Source: Candidatus Accumulibacter contiguus (GTDB taxonomy: Bacteria > Pseudomonadota > Gammaproteobacteria > Burkholderiales > Rhodocyclaceae). Taken from it: a DNA stretch of 64,000 bases. The DNA is taken from positions 1 to 64,000 of the forward strand of contig NZ_SPMX01000003.1 of assembly GCF_012940005.1 (NCBI RefSeq), given 5' to 3'. Both the position numbers and the translations under genes were made by a program. The notes beneath the pieces were generated by a model, which ran no database searches, was not told the DNA's origin, and saw only the letters and a program-made list of their open reading frames with translations. This document shows, piece after piece, positions 38,341 to 46,940 of this stretch; the stretch's first letter is position 1; every line of letters begins with the position of its first letter.

Positions 38341-38373
38341 AAAAACGGGCAGTGATCACTACGCGACTGCCCG
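38341..38373 (-). terminator. Terminator/attenuator-like hairpin between rpsJ and rplC
   Basis: On the minus strand CGGGCAGT (38366-38373) pairs with ACTGCCCG (38346-38353) across a 12-base loop and is followed by five T. It lies inside the ribosomal-protein cluster, where full termination would be harmful. Partial termination or regulated attenuation upstream of rplC is therefore plausible. Confidence 0.6.
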
Positions 38374-38386
38374 GCGAAAGGCGGCG

Positions 38387-38416
38387 ATTATAGCCGCCAG
38401 CGGGTGCTTACTGCAA
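38387..38416 (-). promoter_or_regulatory. Internal promoter before rplC
   Basis: TTGCAG (38411-38416), an 18-base spacer and a perfect TATAAT (38387-38392) overlap the rpsJ stop codon on the minus strand. The -10 box lies in the loop of a small GGCGGC/GCCGCC inverted repeat. Together with the downstream hairpin it would make a short regulated leader for rplC. Confidence 0.6.
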
Positions 38417-38719
38417 CTTAATTTCGACGTCAACACCGGCGGGAAGATCGAGCTTCATTAATGCATCGACCGTCTTGTCGGTCGGATCGATAATATCCAT
38501 CAGCCGCAGATGCGTGCGGATTTCGAACTGGTCGCGTGAGGTTTTGTCAACGTGCGGGGAACGCAGAATATCAAAACGCTCGATGCGCGTTGGCAGCGGC
38601 ACCGGACCCCGGACGACGGCGCCGGTGCGCTTGGCGGTTTCAACAATTTCCTGGGCAGACTGATCGATCAAGCGATAGTCGAAGGCTTTCAGGCGAATAC
38701 GGATTTTCTGGCTTTGCAT
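38408..38719 (-). CDS. rpsJ: 30S ribosomal protein S10
   Basis: S10 (NusE) lies in the small-subunit head and also joins NusB in transcription antitermination. The 103-residue protein starts [19 protein letters not shown], with the signature [20 protein letters not shown]. The ATG at 38719 is the family start. It follows tuf by 54 bases, where fusA-tufA-rpsJ is the usual order. Confidence 0.98.
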   Translation of the reverse strand: MQSQKIRIRLKAFDYRLIDQSAQEIVETAKRTGAVVRGPVPLPTRIERFDILRSPHVDKTSRDQFEIRTHLRLMDIIDPTDKTVDALMKLDLPAGVDVEIKLQ

Positions 38720-38739
38720 TATTATTCCAAAGAGCGATC

Positions 38740-38759
38740 GGTGGAGCCGAAGCCCCACC
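38740..38759 (-). promoter_or_regulatory. Hairpin with UUCG tetraloop between tuf and rpsJ
   Basis: On the minus strand GGTGGGGC-TTCG-GCTCCACC forms an eight-pair stem (one G-U) closed by a very stable C(UUCG)G tetraloop. It lies 21 bases before the rpsJ start and lacks a T tract. It is more likely an RNA processing, stabilising or regulatory element than a terminator. Confidence 0.65.
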
Positions 38760-38773
38760 AGAAATGTGCCGGA

Positions 38774-39966
38774 CTACTCGATGATTTTCGCCACCACGCC
38801 GGCGCCGACGGTACGTCCTCCTTCGCGGATCGCAAAGCGCAGGCCTTCTTCCATGGCGATCGGGGCAATCAGCTTGACCGTCATCTGGACATTGTCCCCT
38901 GGCATGACCATCTCGACGCCTTCCGGCATGGCGATGGCGCCGGTCACGTCCGTCGTCCGGAAGTAGAATTGCGGACGATAGTTGTTGAAGAACGGCGTAT
39001 GACGCCCCCCCTCTTCCTTCGACAGACAGTACACCTCTCCGGTGAAATGCGTGTGCGGCTTGATCGAACCCGGCTTCGCCAGCACCTGCCCGCGCTCGAC
39101 GTCGTCACGCTTGGTGCCGCGCAGCAGCACGCCCACGTTGTCGCCGGCCTGACCCTGGTCGAGCAGTTTGCGGAACATCTCCACACCCGTGCAGATCGTC
39201 TTCACCGTCGGCTTGATGCCGACAATCTCGACTTCTTCACCCACCTTGACAACGCCCCGCTCGACACGGCCCGTCACCACCGTACCCCGACCGGAAATCG
39301 AGAACACGTCCTCGATCGGCAACAGGAAAGGTTTGTCGATCGCCCGCTGCGGCGTCGGAATGTAGGCATCCAGCGCATCCGCCAGCGCCATCACCGACTG
39401 CTCCCCCCAGCGGACCCCGTATCGCCTTCCAGCGCCTTCAGCGCCGAACCCTGGATGATCGGCGTGTCGTCTCCCGGAAAATCGTACTTGGACAGCAGTT
39501 CGCGCACTTCCATGTCGACCAGCTCCAGCAACTCGGCGTCGTCCACCATGTCGCACTTGTTCAGATACACGACAACGTACGGCACACCCACCTGACGCGC
39601 CAGCAAAATGTGCTCGCGCGTTTGCGGCATCGGGCCATCCGCCGCCGAAACCACCAGAATCGCGCCGTCCATCTGCGCCGCACCAGTAATCATGTTCTTG
39701 ATGTAGTCGGCGTGACCCGGGCAATCCACGTGCGCATAGTGACGCTTGGACGTCTCGTACTCGACGTGCGCCGTATTGATCGTGATGCCGCGCGCCTTTT
39801 CCTCGGGCGCGGCGTCGATCTGGTCGTAGGCCTTGGCAACACCGCCAAATTTCTTCGCCAGAATCGTCGTGATCGCCGCCGTCAACGTGGTCTTCCCGTG
39901 ATCGACGTGCCCAATCGTGCCGACGTTGACGTGCGGCTTCGTACGCTCAAATTTTCCCTTGGCCAT
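38774..39966 (-). CDS. tuf: Elongation factor Tu, frameshifted in a G6 run
   Basis: EF-Tu carries aminoacyl-tRNA to the ribosome as a GTP complex. The G domain is intact ([21 protein letters not shown]) and domains 2 and 3 are intact in a second frame ([23 protein letters not shown]). The frames meet at a six-G run on the minus strand (C run 39403-39408). Removing two G gives [17 protein letters not shown] and exactly 396 residues, the usual length. The gene follows tRNA-Thr as tufB does, but precedes rpsJ as tufA does. This suggests a hybrid or collapsed copy of two identical genes. Confidence 0.95.
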
Positions 39967-40015
39967 TTACCGGTCCCCAAGACGTTAGAAGTTAATAATC
40001 TACAGCACCAAGCAG

Positions 40016-40090
<75 letters not shown>

Positions 40091-40129
40091 ATCGCTCGAG
40101 AAGCTTGAAACATAATTTTGCGGCCAACC

Positions 40130-40203
40130 TGGAGCGGGTGAAGGGAATCGAACCCTCGTCATAAGCTTGGAAGGCTTCAGCTCTACCATTGAGCTACACC
40201 CGC
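40130..40203 (-). tRNA. tRNA-Gly (TCC)
   Basis: The minus strand begins GCGGGTGTAGCTCAATGGTA. The anticodon loop CTTCCAA has anticodon TCC. The T arm has GGTTCGATTCC, and the acceptor strand CACCCGCT is followed by an encoded CCA at 40130-40132. It is the middle of three tRNAs upstream of tuf. Confidence 0.95.
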
Positions 40204-40256
40204 AAAAGCATTGCCCGAAGAACGATTTGACAGCATCACCAACAGCGGCGTTTCTG

Positions 40257-40338
40257 TGGAGGGAGAAGGATTCGAACCTTCGAAGGCAGAGCCGTCAGAT
40301 TTACAGTCTGATCCCGTTGGCCACTTGGGTATCCCTCC
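40257..40338 (-). tRNA. tRNA-Tyr (GTA)
   Basis: The minus strand begins GGAGGGATACCCAAGTGGCC. The anticodon loop CTGTAAA has anticodon GTA, a long variable arm follows, and the T arm has GGTTCGAATCC. The sequence after the discriminator is CAG rather than CCA, so the CCA end must be added by the nucleotidyltransferase, unlike the two neighbouring tRNAs. Confidence 0.94.
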
Positions 40339-40353
40339 AGCTAACAACCCATA

Positions 40354-40382
40354 ATTCTGACGCCACATTAAAGAACTGTCAA
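40354..40382 (-). promoter_or_regulatory. Promoter of the tRNA-Tyr/Gly/Thr-tuf transcript
   Basis: On the minus strand a perfect TTGACA (40377-40382), a 17-base spacer and CAGAAT (40354-40359) lie about 16 bases before the tRNA-Tyr 5' end. A second TATAAT lies further upstream near 40410. Strong -35 boxes are expected for stable-RNA operons. Confidence 0.75.
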
Positions 40383-40475
40383 ACCATTTTTTTGGCCAAC
40401 AAGAAATTATAACCCAGCCAGGGTTTCCTCGCCTAGTTCTTTAGTTCTTTCCTCACGGATCGTGCGTCTATCATT

Positions 40476-40504
40476 TTGCCGTGCAAGTAAACTTGCGGCA
40501 GAAT
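40476..40504 (+). promoter_or_regulatory. Putative promoter of the DUF4384 kinase gene
   Basis: TTGCCG (40476-40481), a 17-base spacer and CAGAAT (40499-40504) lie 40 bases before the kinase start. The spacer is mostly an inverted repeat (GCAAG-TAAA-CTTGC), which could be a protein-binding site or form a hairpin if transcribed from further upstream. Confidence 0.5.
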
Positions 40505-40543
40505 GTTAAGCTTGGTGTTGTCGCCTCGAATACAAGGAACCTG

Positions 40544-42442
40544 ATGTCTGAACCGGAAGACTACGATCCGACTTGGTCCGTACGCACACAAGCGGCGCCA
40601 TCGCCTCCGGCAGTTGAGGCGGCAGCGGGCGGTGACATTGTCGGCAACGCCCTGCGACTGGGTACCAAGATCGGCGAATTCGAGATCACCGACCTGATCG
40701 GGATAGGTGGCTTCGGGATCGTCTACCTCGCTCACGATCACTCGCTTGGACGTAACGTCGCGCTCAAGGAATATATGCCCTGGTCCCTGGCAGCGAGAGT
40801 CGACGGCCTGACCGTCGTAGTCAAGTCGGCTCGCCTGGCGGAAACCTTTGCGATCGGCTTGCGAAGCTTTGTCAATGAAGCGCGGATGCTGGCACAGTTC
40901 GATCATCGCTCGCTGGTCAAGGTGTATCGCTTCTGGGAAGCCAACGGAACGGCCTACATGATCATGCCGTTCTACGAGGGCGTTACCCTCAAGCACGCCC
41001 TGCAGAAGATGCCGGGGCCGCCGGACGAGGACTGGCTGAGGGCCGTGATCGACCCCTTGCTCGAAGCTCTGGAAGTTCTTCACAAGGAGAACTGTTTCCA
41101 CCGCGACATTGCCCCGGACAACATTCTCTTGCTGGCCGACGGCCGCCCGGTACTGCTGGATTTCGGTGCGGCCCGGCGGGTGATCAGCGACAGGACGCAA
41201 GCGCTTACGGTGATCCTCAAGCCGGGTTATGCGCCCCTGGAGCAGTATGCCGAGGAGTCGCATGATAAACAGGGTGCGTGGACCGACATCTATGCCTTGT
41301 CGGCCGTGGTTTACAACGCGATTACCGGACGGCCGCCGACGCCGTCGGTCGGCCGAACGATCAAGGATACGATGGTGCCGCTGACGCAGGCTGCCGCTGG
41401 TCGTTACAACGAAGGCTTCCTGCACGCCATCGATCGCGGTCTGGCGGTCAGACCCGAGGATCGCCCGCAAACGATTGCCGAGTTCCGTAGCCTGCTGGCA
41501 AAAAAAGAGAGGCCAAACGGCAAGCCACCTGGCCTGCCCCCGGAGACCGTGACGCCGATGAGCAGTGGGCCGGTAACGGAGAAACGCAGCAAGGTGGCAC
41601 TCTATACTGGCTTGGCAGGTGCGATGATTTTGATTGCCGGTGGCGCGTTCTACGCCATCAGGTCGACTCCGGACAGCACACCGCCGCAGGCGCCCCCCGC
41701 TGCGCTGGCTCCGTCAGCTACCACCGAAGCGCGTTCTGCAGGTACCTCGGTGACGCAGCAGGCGACGGCTGCCAAGCCTGCCACGGCTCCTGCCGAGTCA
41801 TCGGCAACTCCGACAGCGCATATTCAGACGGCGGACAAGAAGGGACTGACCGAGCAGCAATTGGTGGAACTTCTGCTTGGCAAGAATGGCACGACCAGCC
41901 CTTCAGATGGCACCGTCAAGCCGTTTGACCCGGTCGACATGCTGCAGGAGATTTATCAACAGCGCGACCAGGAGCACGTCGTGGCAGTGGTGCCGGAGAA
42001 GGCAAAGGTGAGGATCGACCAGGACAAGCTTCGCTTCCGCGTGAGTTCGCTCAAGCCGGGCTATCTGTACATCCTGATGGTGGGTACTGACCACAAGCAG
42101 TTCAACCTGCTTTTTCCCAATGCCATCGACGCCGACAACGGGATTGCCGGCGACGGAGAACTGAATCTGCCTCGGCCCGGTTGGGCGATGACTGCGGCTG
42201 GGCCGCCAGGGGTCAATCGTTTCGTCGCCATCGTTTCGGAAAACCGTCGGGACTTCACTGCCGCCGGTCTTAAAAAGGTCGATCCCTTTGCCGAGTTCCC
42301 GATCAAAGTGGCCGAGCGAATCGCGCGCGAGCCACGTTCCGGTGCCGGCAATCCTTTTGCCGGCAAGGTGGTTTGCCCGGCCGGTCGCCGCTGCTCTGCC
42401 AGCTATGGCGCGGCGCTCTTCGCGATCGAAGAGGTGAACTGA
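40544..42442 (+). CDS. Ser/Thr protein kinase with C-terminal DUF4384 domain
   Basis: This is a Hanks-type kinase of 632 residues. The catalytic domain (about 47-330) has the glycine loop GIGGFG (53-58), Lys75 in VALK, HRD at 186-188 (FHRDIAPDN) and DFG at 206-208. A single transmembrane helix (about 347-367) is followed by an Ala/Thr/Pro-rich linker, then a DUF4384 domain (about 480-570) containing LKPGYLYILMVGTDHKQFNLLFPN. That domain accompanies signalling or adhesion modules and is probably extracytoplasmic here. The ATG at 40544 follows AAGGAACCTG. An OmpA-like gene converges on it 47 bases downstream. Substrates are unknown. Confidence 0.88.
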   Translation: MSEPEDYDPTWSVRTQAAPSPPAVEAAAGGDIVGNALRLGTKIGEFEITDLIGIGGFGIVYLAHDHSLGRNVALKEYMPWSLAARVDGLTVVVKSARLAETFAIGLRSFVNEARMLAQFDHRSLVKVYRFWEANGTAYMIMPFYEGVTLKHALQKMPGPPDEDWLRAVIDPLLEALEVLHKENCFHRDIAPDNILLLADGRPVLLDFGAARRVISDRTQALTVILKPGYAPLEQYAEESHDKQGAWTDIYALSAVVYNAITGRPPTPSVGRTIKDTMVPLTQAAAGRYNEGFLHAIDRGLAVRPEDRPQTIAEFRSLLAKKERPNGKPPGLPPETVTPMSSGPVTEKRSKVALYTGLAGAMILIAGGAFYAIRSTPDSTPPQAPPAALAPSATTEARSAGTSVTQQATAAKPATAPAESSATPTAHIQTADKKGLTEQQLVELLLGKNGTTSPSDGTVKPFDPVDMLQEIYQQRDQEHVVAVVPEKAKVRIDQDKLRFRVSSLKPGYLYILMVGTDHKQFNLLFPNAIDADNGIAGDGELNLPRPGWAMTAAGPPGVNRFVAIVSENRRDFTAAGLKKVDPFAEFPIKVAERIAREPRSGAGNPFAGKVVCPAGRRCSASYGAALFAIEEVN

Positions 42443-42489
42443 GTGGCGCCACCTACCGCGGGGGGGCGCCCGAAAAGCTTTGCCTGCCT

Positions 42490-43044
42490 TTATTTGTCGA
42501 GCCGCTTGATCGTCACACGGCGGTTTTCCGGAGCGTCAGGACGGGCTGGATTGAGCAGTTCGGTCGGTCCCTTGCCAACGGGTTTGAGGCGGCTCCGTTC
42601 GACCTGGTGGCTATCGGACAAATAGCCAACGACGCTTTCGGCGCGTGCCTGCGATAACTTCAGGTTGAGTTCGTCGCCGCCGCGCGGATCAGAATGGCCC
42701 TCGATGGTGAAACTGAAGGGGACAAGCTTTTCCGAATTCAATGCGCGACCCACGACATCCAGAGACTGCTTGCCTTTCGGCGTGAGAGTTGCCGAGTTGG
42801 TCTCGAAAATGATCAGCAATGATGCCGCCGCCGGCTTGCTGGCTGTCGGCGAACTCTCCTCGCGCATGACGTTGATCGAGCGTGATTTCGGCCTCGCTGG
42901 CCTCGCTGCCGTCTCCGGAGCGAGCATATCGATCAGCGCTCGCTCGTTGATTTCCTCGGGCCTGAGCACATATTCACCCTGCGCGTACGAGACCATCGGT
43001 GCCAGCGCACAGAACAAAAATCCCATAAGTCTGACGTATTTCAT
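42490..43044 (-). CDS. OmpA-family peptidoglycan-binding protein
   Basis: The 184-residue protein has a signal peptide (MGFLFCALAPMVSYA), a short linker and a C-terminal OmpA domain. The domain runs IIFETNSATLTPKGKQSLD, IEGHSDPRGGDELNLKLSQA to NRRVTIKR, and the conserved Asp and Arg positions contact diaminopimelate. It should tether the envelope to peptidoglycan from the periplasm. The ATG at 43044 follows the ribosome-binding site GGGAG. A perfect FNR-type box lies 29-42 bases upstream, suggesting control by oxygen or nitrogen oxides. It converges with the DUF4384 kinase gene. Confidence 0.88.
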   Translation of the reverse strand: MKYVRLMGFLFCALAPMVSYAQGEYVLRPEEINERALIDMLAPETAARPARPKSRSINVMREESSPTASKPAAASLLIIFETNSATLTPKGKQSLDVVGRALNSEKLVPFSFTIEGHSDPRGGDELNLKLSQARAESVVGYLSDSHQVERSRLKPVGKGPTELLNPARPDAPENRRVTIKRLDK

Positions 43045-43072
43045 GTGATCACTCCCAGAACACAATTCCACA

Positions 43073-43086
43073 TTGATCGAAATCAA
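43073..43086. promoter_or_regulatory. FNR/ANR/DNR-type box
   Basis: TTGATCGAAATCAA is a perfect match to the FNR-family consensus TTGAT-N4-ATCAA. Its centre is about 36 bases before the OmpA-like start codon. Activation from -41.5 would place the transcript start inside the gene, so repression by overlap with the promoter, or use of a later start codon, is more likely. Confidence 0.7.
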
Positions 43087-43205
43087 CCTCGTGCACCATG
43101 CTGTCGGCAGCATCGTCACAGTGTAGTGTACTGTTAACCCGCCCGCAGCATCCATCTACAAAATTATCCCGACGCCAGCCGCATCGAACCTCCTCGCTTC
43201 TTCGT

Positions 43206-43982
43206 TCATGATCGCTGCCAATCATGGGTGCGCAAAGCCGCGATGATCCCTGCATCGGCTGCTCCGGTCAGGATCACCCGCTGCATGGCAAGCGCCTGCG
43301 CCAGTTCGGCGATACGCTGGTGTGGCACGAACATCGGCGTACTGCGCAGCAAGGAGCGCGCCGGCGCGTCGAGCAGATCGACCAGATTACGCAAGCCTTC
43401 GCTCGATGAAATCGTCAGCGCGTCGAGTTGGCCTCTGCGCCATAGTGCCTGCAGCGGGGCCGCGTCAGCCGGTGCCGAGCGCTGGTAGCAACTCACCTCA
43501 TCGACTTCGGCGCCCCGTTCACGCAGCGTATCGGCCAACAGCCCACGGCCACCATTGCCGCGAAAGATCAGCACACGCTTGCCAGCGACGCATACTCGCT
43601 GCATTTCCGGAAGTTCGAGCAGCGCCTCCGAATCGAAGCGCTCGACCGGTGCCAGCGCATTACCAATCCCATAACGGGCGAGCAGCGCGACGCTGCTCTG
43701 GCCAATCGCCACCGCTCGCAGACCCGACGGCCACCCCTGGCTGGCAAGAATCGCCGGCAGACTGAAATCGACGGCATTCGGGCTGATGAAGATTGCCAGC
43801 GAATAGTTTCCGAGGCGCACGATCGCCGCCTGCAAGGGAGCAGGGTCGGCAAGCGGAGTAATCTCGAGCAGTGGAAAGATCACCGGCTCGCCACCCTGCT
43901 CGGCAATCCAGTCAGCCAGACGCGTCGCCTGTGCGCGCGGGCGCGTCACGACGATCGTCCGGCCTCGCAAGGACTTCGTCAT
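43206..43982 (-). CDS. hemD: Uroporphyrinogen-III synthase
   Basis: HemD cyclises hydroxymethylbilane to uroporphyrinogen III with inversion of ring D, leading to haem, sirohaem and cobalamin. The 258-residue protein has the two-domain fold: [20 protein letters not shown] at the N-terminus, [31 protein letters not shown] and the C-terminal [17 protein letters not shown]. Conservation is low, as usual for this family. It overlaps the hemC end by four bases and is convergent with no other gene. Confidence 0.92.
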   Translation of the reverse strand: MTKSLRGRTIVVTRPRAQATRLADWIAEQGGEPVIFPLLEITPLADPAPLQAAIVRLGNYSLAIFISPNAVDFSLPAILASQGWPSGLRAVAIGQSSVALLARYGIGNALAPVERFDSEALLELPEMQRVCVAGKRVLIFRGNGGRGLLADTLRERGAEVDEVSCYQRSAPADAAPLQALWRRGQLDALTISSSEGLRNLVDLLDAPARSLLRSTPMFVPHQRIAELAQALAMQRVILTGAADAGIIAALRTHDWQRS

Positions 43983-44926
43983 TGGCCGACTGCGAGCTTC
44001 TCGAGGATGGCATCCGCCCCCTGCTCACGCAGCCTCTGCGCGAGCCTGCGACCGATCGACTCGTCATCTTCCGGCGCGCCGTGCAGGTCCCCGGCGACCA
44101 TCTGCCTGCCGTCCGGCGTCGCGATGAAGCCACGCAGCCAGAGGCGACCGTTCTCGAGCACTGCGTAGGCAGCGAGCGGCAGCTGGCAGCTACCGCCCAG
44201 GGCACGCGAAAAAGCCCGTTCGGCGCGCACGCAGTGCGCGCTCTCATGGTCATTGAGCGGTCCCAGCAGCGCCATGATGTCGGCACGCACCGACGCGACC
44301 TCGACTCCGAGGACTCCTTGCCCTGGTGCCGGCAGCGACTGCTCGGGCGTCAGGAGGGACCTGATCCGCGCCGCCAGGCCCAGCCGAATCAGACCCGCGG
44401 CAGCAAGGATGATCGCATCATACTCACCGGCATCGAGCTTTCTGAGCCGCGTATCGAGGTTGCCGCGCAGGCCACGGATCACGAGTTGCGGATATCCGGC
44501 ACGCAGGATTGCTTCGCGACGCAGGCTGGAGGTGCCGACCAGGGCTCTGGCCGGCAACTCGTCGAGTCCGGCAAAGCGGTTCGAAACAAAGGCATCACAA
44601 GGATTTTCACGCGCCGAGATGGCCGCAAGGACGAAGCCATCCGGCATTTCCATCGGCAGATCCTTCATCGAATGCACGGCGAGGTCGGCGCGGCCCTCCT
44701 GCATCGCGACCTCGAGTTCCTTGATGAACAGCCCTTTACCGCCGATCGCCGACAAGGGGCGGTCGAGAATCTGGTCGCCGCGAGTGGTCATGCCGAGGAT
44801 CTCGACGCAACTCTGTGGGTATAATTCCATCAGGCGACTGCGAACGTGCTCCGCTTGCCATAGGGCAAGGCGCGACTCACGCGAGGCAATGACAATATGC
44901 GAATGAACTGGCTTTGCTGAGTTCAA
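43979..44926 (-). CDS. hemC: Porphobilinogen deaminase (hydroxymethylbilane synthase)
   Basis: HemC joins four porphobilinogens into hydroxymethylbilane on a covalently bound dipyrromethane cofactor. The protein has [50 protein letters not shown] and the cofactor-attachment Cys in [13 protein letters not shown]. No ATG fits the family start. TTG at 44926, giving [18 protein letters not shown] and 315 residues, is the best placed, though its ribosome-binding site is weak. ATG at 44998 would add 24 unconserved residues. hemD follows with a four-base overlap, and the LytTR regulator gene lies upstream. Confidence 0.92.
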   Translation of the reverse strand: MNSAKPVHSHIVIASRESRLALWQAEHVRSRLMELYPQSCVEILGMTTRGDQILDRPLSAIGGKGLFIKELEVAMQEGRADLAVHSMKDLPMEMPDGFVLAAISARENPCDAFVSNRFAGLDELPARALVGTSSLRREAILRAGYPQLVIRGLRGNLDTRLRKLDAGEYDAIILAAAGLIRLGLAARIRSLLTPEQSLPAPGQGVLGVEVASVRADIMALLGPLNDHESAHCVRAERAFSRALGGSCQLPLAAYAVLENGRLWLRGFIATPDGRQMVAGDLHGAPEDDESIGRRLAQRLREQGADAILEKLAVGQ

Positions 44927-45065
44927 GGCAGGATTCCGGTTATGTAAAGCCGTACCGCCGACACGCGCAGGCAGCTTCGTCGCCAACCATGCCGACATCA
45001 AGAGCAGGATTCTAGCATGCCTGCGAACCCCGTTTGGCGAGGCCAATCGCTGGATGTGTGGACGA

Positions 45066-45848
45066 TCAGGGAGCGAAATGATGGGCGAAGGACTTGACCA
45101 GCGGCCACTGCCGGCGACTGACGGGAAGCCGTTCAGGAATGTCGCGCAGCATTGCCTGCCACTGCGTCTCGGCATCGTCGGAGCCACTCTTCTCGAAACC
45201 GACAAGCGCCTCCCTGGCGACCAGAACGCTGCGGTGCAGGCGGAGAAACTGCTCGCCAAACTCCTGTTCGAGATGAGACAGCGACTCGTCAAGTAGGTAT
45301 TCCCGATCACGGGTACGCGCTGTGACGTACTTCAGGTCAGCTTTGAAGTAAATGATCCCGGCCACTGGAATCAGCAGCAAACGACCACGTTCGTGGCAGG
45401 TGAGGTGGCTGCGGGCCGCCGGTTGCAGCGGAGCAGGTGACCTTGATGTAGGCGGCCGTAGTGGTCGAACCTTCTGTAAGGCGGCGAGCAAACGCTGCGC
45501 CCGCACCGGTTTCAATAGATAGTCCACGACGTTGAGTTCGAAGGCTTGCACCGCGTATGCATCAAAGGCAGTGACAAAGATTACCGCCGGCGGCTGTGCA
45601 AGTTCCGACAGACGACGCGCGAGCGCAATTCCGTCCATCCTGGGCATCTGAATGTCGACCAGAGCGACGTCCACCGGTCGGCTGGCGACCGCTGCCAGGG
45701 CGAGCAAGCCGTTCTCTGCTTCGGCAACGAGTTCGTTGGGCAGCACCGGTGCAAGATCAGCCAGCAGATCCCGCAAGCGCACGCGCGCGGGCGCTTCATC
45801 ATCGACAATCATCACGGAAAGGACGCCGGGCGAAACTACGGGAATCAT
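45066..45848 (-). CDS. LytTR-family response regulator (AlgR-like)
   Basis: The 260-residue regulator has an N-terminal receiver domain with the phosphoacceptor Asp65 in [13 protein letters not shown], the acidic pair in [12 protein letters not shown] and the conserved Lys in DYLLKPV. A C-terminal LytTR DNA-binding domain follows ([37 protein letters not shown]). The ATG at 45848 overlaps the histidine-kinase stop as ATGA, so both are made from one message. The hemC neighbourhood matches the AlgZ/AlgR arrangement of pseudomonads and betaproteobacteria. Target genes are not shown. Confidence 0.9.
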   Translation of the reverse strand: MIPVVSPGVLSVMIVDDEAPARVRLRDLLADLAPVLPNELVAEAENGLLALAAVASRPVDVALVDIQMPRMDGIALARRLSELAQPPAVIFVTAFDAYAVQAFELNVVDYLLKPVRAQRLLAALQKVRPLRPPTSRSPAPLQPAARSHLTCHERGRLLLIPVAGIIYFKADLKYVTARTRDREYLLDESLSHLEQEFGEQFLRLHRSVLVAREALVGFEKSGSDDAETQWQAMLRDIPERLPVSRRQWPLVKSFAHHFAP

Positions 45849-46879
45849 GGCGAGTGATCGCGACAAGGGAGAACGATATGTACCCGATACTCGCGCTGAC
45901 CGTCTACGAGGAGCACTTTATCGATCTCGATACGGGCTTCCAGATCGTAGTACAGTGCCAGCCGTTCGCGAATGTTATCCAGTGCCATGTGGTTGCCACG
46001 CTGATGCTCGGCATCGCCGCCGCAGGGATTGACGAGGTCGATGTGCAATTCGTAGCCACGCCGCAGCATGCGAATACGAATCGTACCGCTCTCCCCGGAA
46101 GGTTCGATACCGTGATAGACGGCATTCTCCAGCAACGGTTGCACCATCAGCGGCGGCACCTTGAGATTGGCCGGCAGATCAGTCACCTCCCATTCGACGT
46201 TCAGACGTTCGCCAAGACGCAGCTTTTCGAGGTCAAGATACTGCCGACACAAAGCCATCTCTTCGGCCAGTGGGATCAGTTCCCGATGGTCACGCATGAA
46301 CGCCCGAAAGAGTTCGGCCAACTCTTCAAGCGCTGTCTCGGCGCGCCTCGGATCAAGACGAATCAGCGAGATGATGGCATTCAGACTGTTGAACAGGAAA
46401 TGCGGCCGGATGCGAGCGGTCAGCGATTGCAGGCGCGCTTCGACAAGCGCTGGCGACAATGCGCTGGCGCGCAAGGCCAAGTAGAACAGCATCAACGCCG
46501 CCGCCGCCCCGCCGAGCAGGCCGGCTCTCAGCAGGCGCGACCAGCCACCCTCGTCGAAGGTCAGAAAGCGCCAGAGATCGGACAGGAGGATCGCTGAACC
46601 GGCGGCCAGCAGCACCACCAGCGCCCGTCCGATCCAGATGGCAGGGTGCCGCAAGCGCTTCCCGAGCAGTGCCAGAAGGGTCAGGTTGAAGAGCAGCAAG
46701 GGTTGCACCCAGACGGCCAGTTCGCTGTAACGCTGCACACTGTCGCCAACCCCTTCGCTCTGCACCAAGGCCGCGAAAAGTGCCAGCAGGTTTACCCCGA
46801 GCAGGATGCGCAGTATGACTCCGGCATTACGGAAATCCGGCAACGGCTGACCGGCCAGGTTTTGCTTTATACTTGTCAT
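45845..46879 (-). CDS. Sensor histidine kinase, LytS/AlgZ type
   Basis: This 344-residue membrane kinase has four to five N-terminal hydrophobic helices (VILRILLGVNLLALFAAL; WVQPLLLFNLTLLALLG; ALVVLLAAGSAILLSDLW; GLLGGAAAALMLFYLAL). The His_kinase domain has the phosphoacceptor in RIRPHFLFNSLNAI and the N box PLLENAVYHGIEP. The ATP lid is short, as in the LytS/AlgZ class. It phosphorylates the coupled LytTR regulator. The ATG at 46879 is used. argH diverges 61 bases away. Confidence 0.9.
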   Translation of the reverse strand: MTSIKQNLAGQPLPDFRNAGVILRILLGVNLLALFAALVQSEGVGDSVQRYSELAVWVQPLLLFNLTLLALLGKRLRHPAIWIGRALVVLLAAGSAILLSDLWRFLTFDEGGWSRLLRAGLLGGAAAALMLFYLALRASALSPALVEARLQSLTARIRPHFLFNSLNAIISLIRLDPRRAETALEELAELFRAFMRDHRELIPLAEEMALCRQYLDLEKLRLGERLNVEWEVTDLPANLKVPPLMVQPLLENAVYHGIEPSGESGTIRIRMLRRGYELHIDLVNPCGGDAEHQRGNHMALDNIRERLALYYDLEARIEIDKVLLVDGQREYRVHIVLPCRDHSP

Positions 46880-46940
46880 CACTCGAAATGGCGCCTGCAC
46901 AAGGTTCTACGAGTGATTTTAGCCCAGGAACCTGTACCTT

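Noticed and set aside
45066-45310. Long upstream extension of hemC to 45310.
   Set aside because: It overlaps the LytTR regulator and adds about 128 residues with no similarity to the HemC family.
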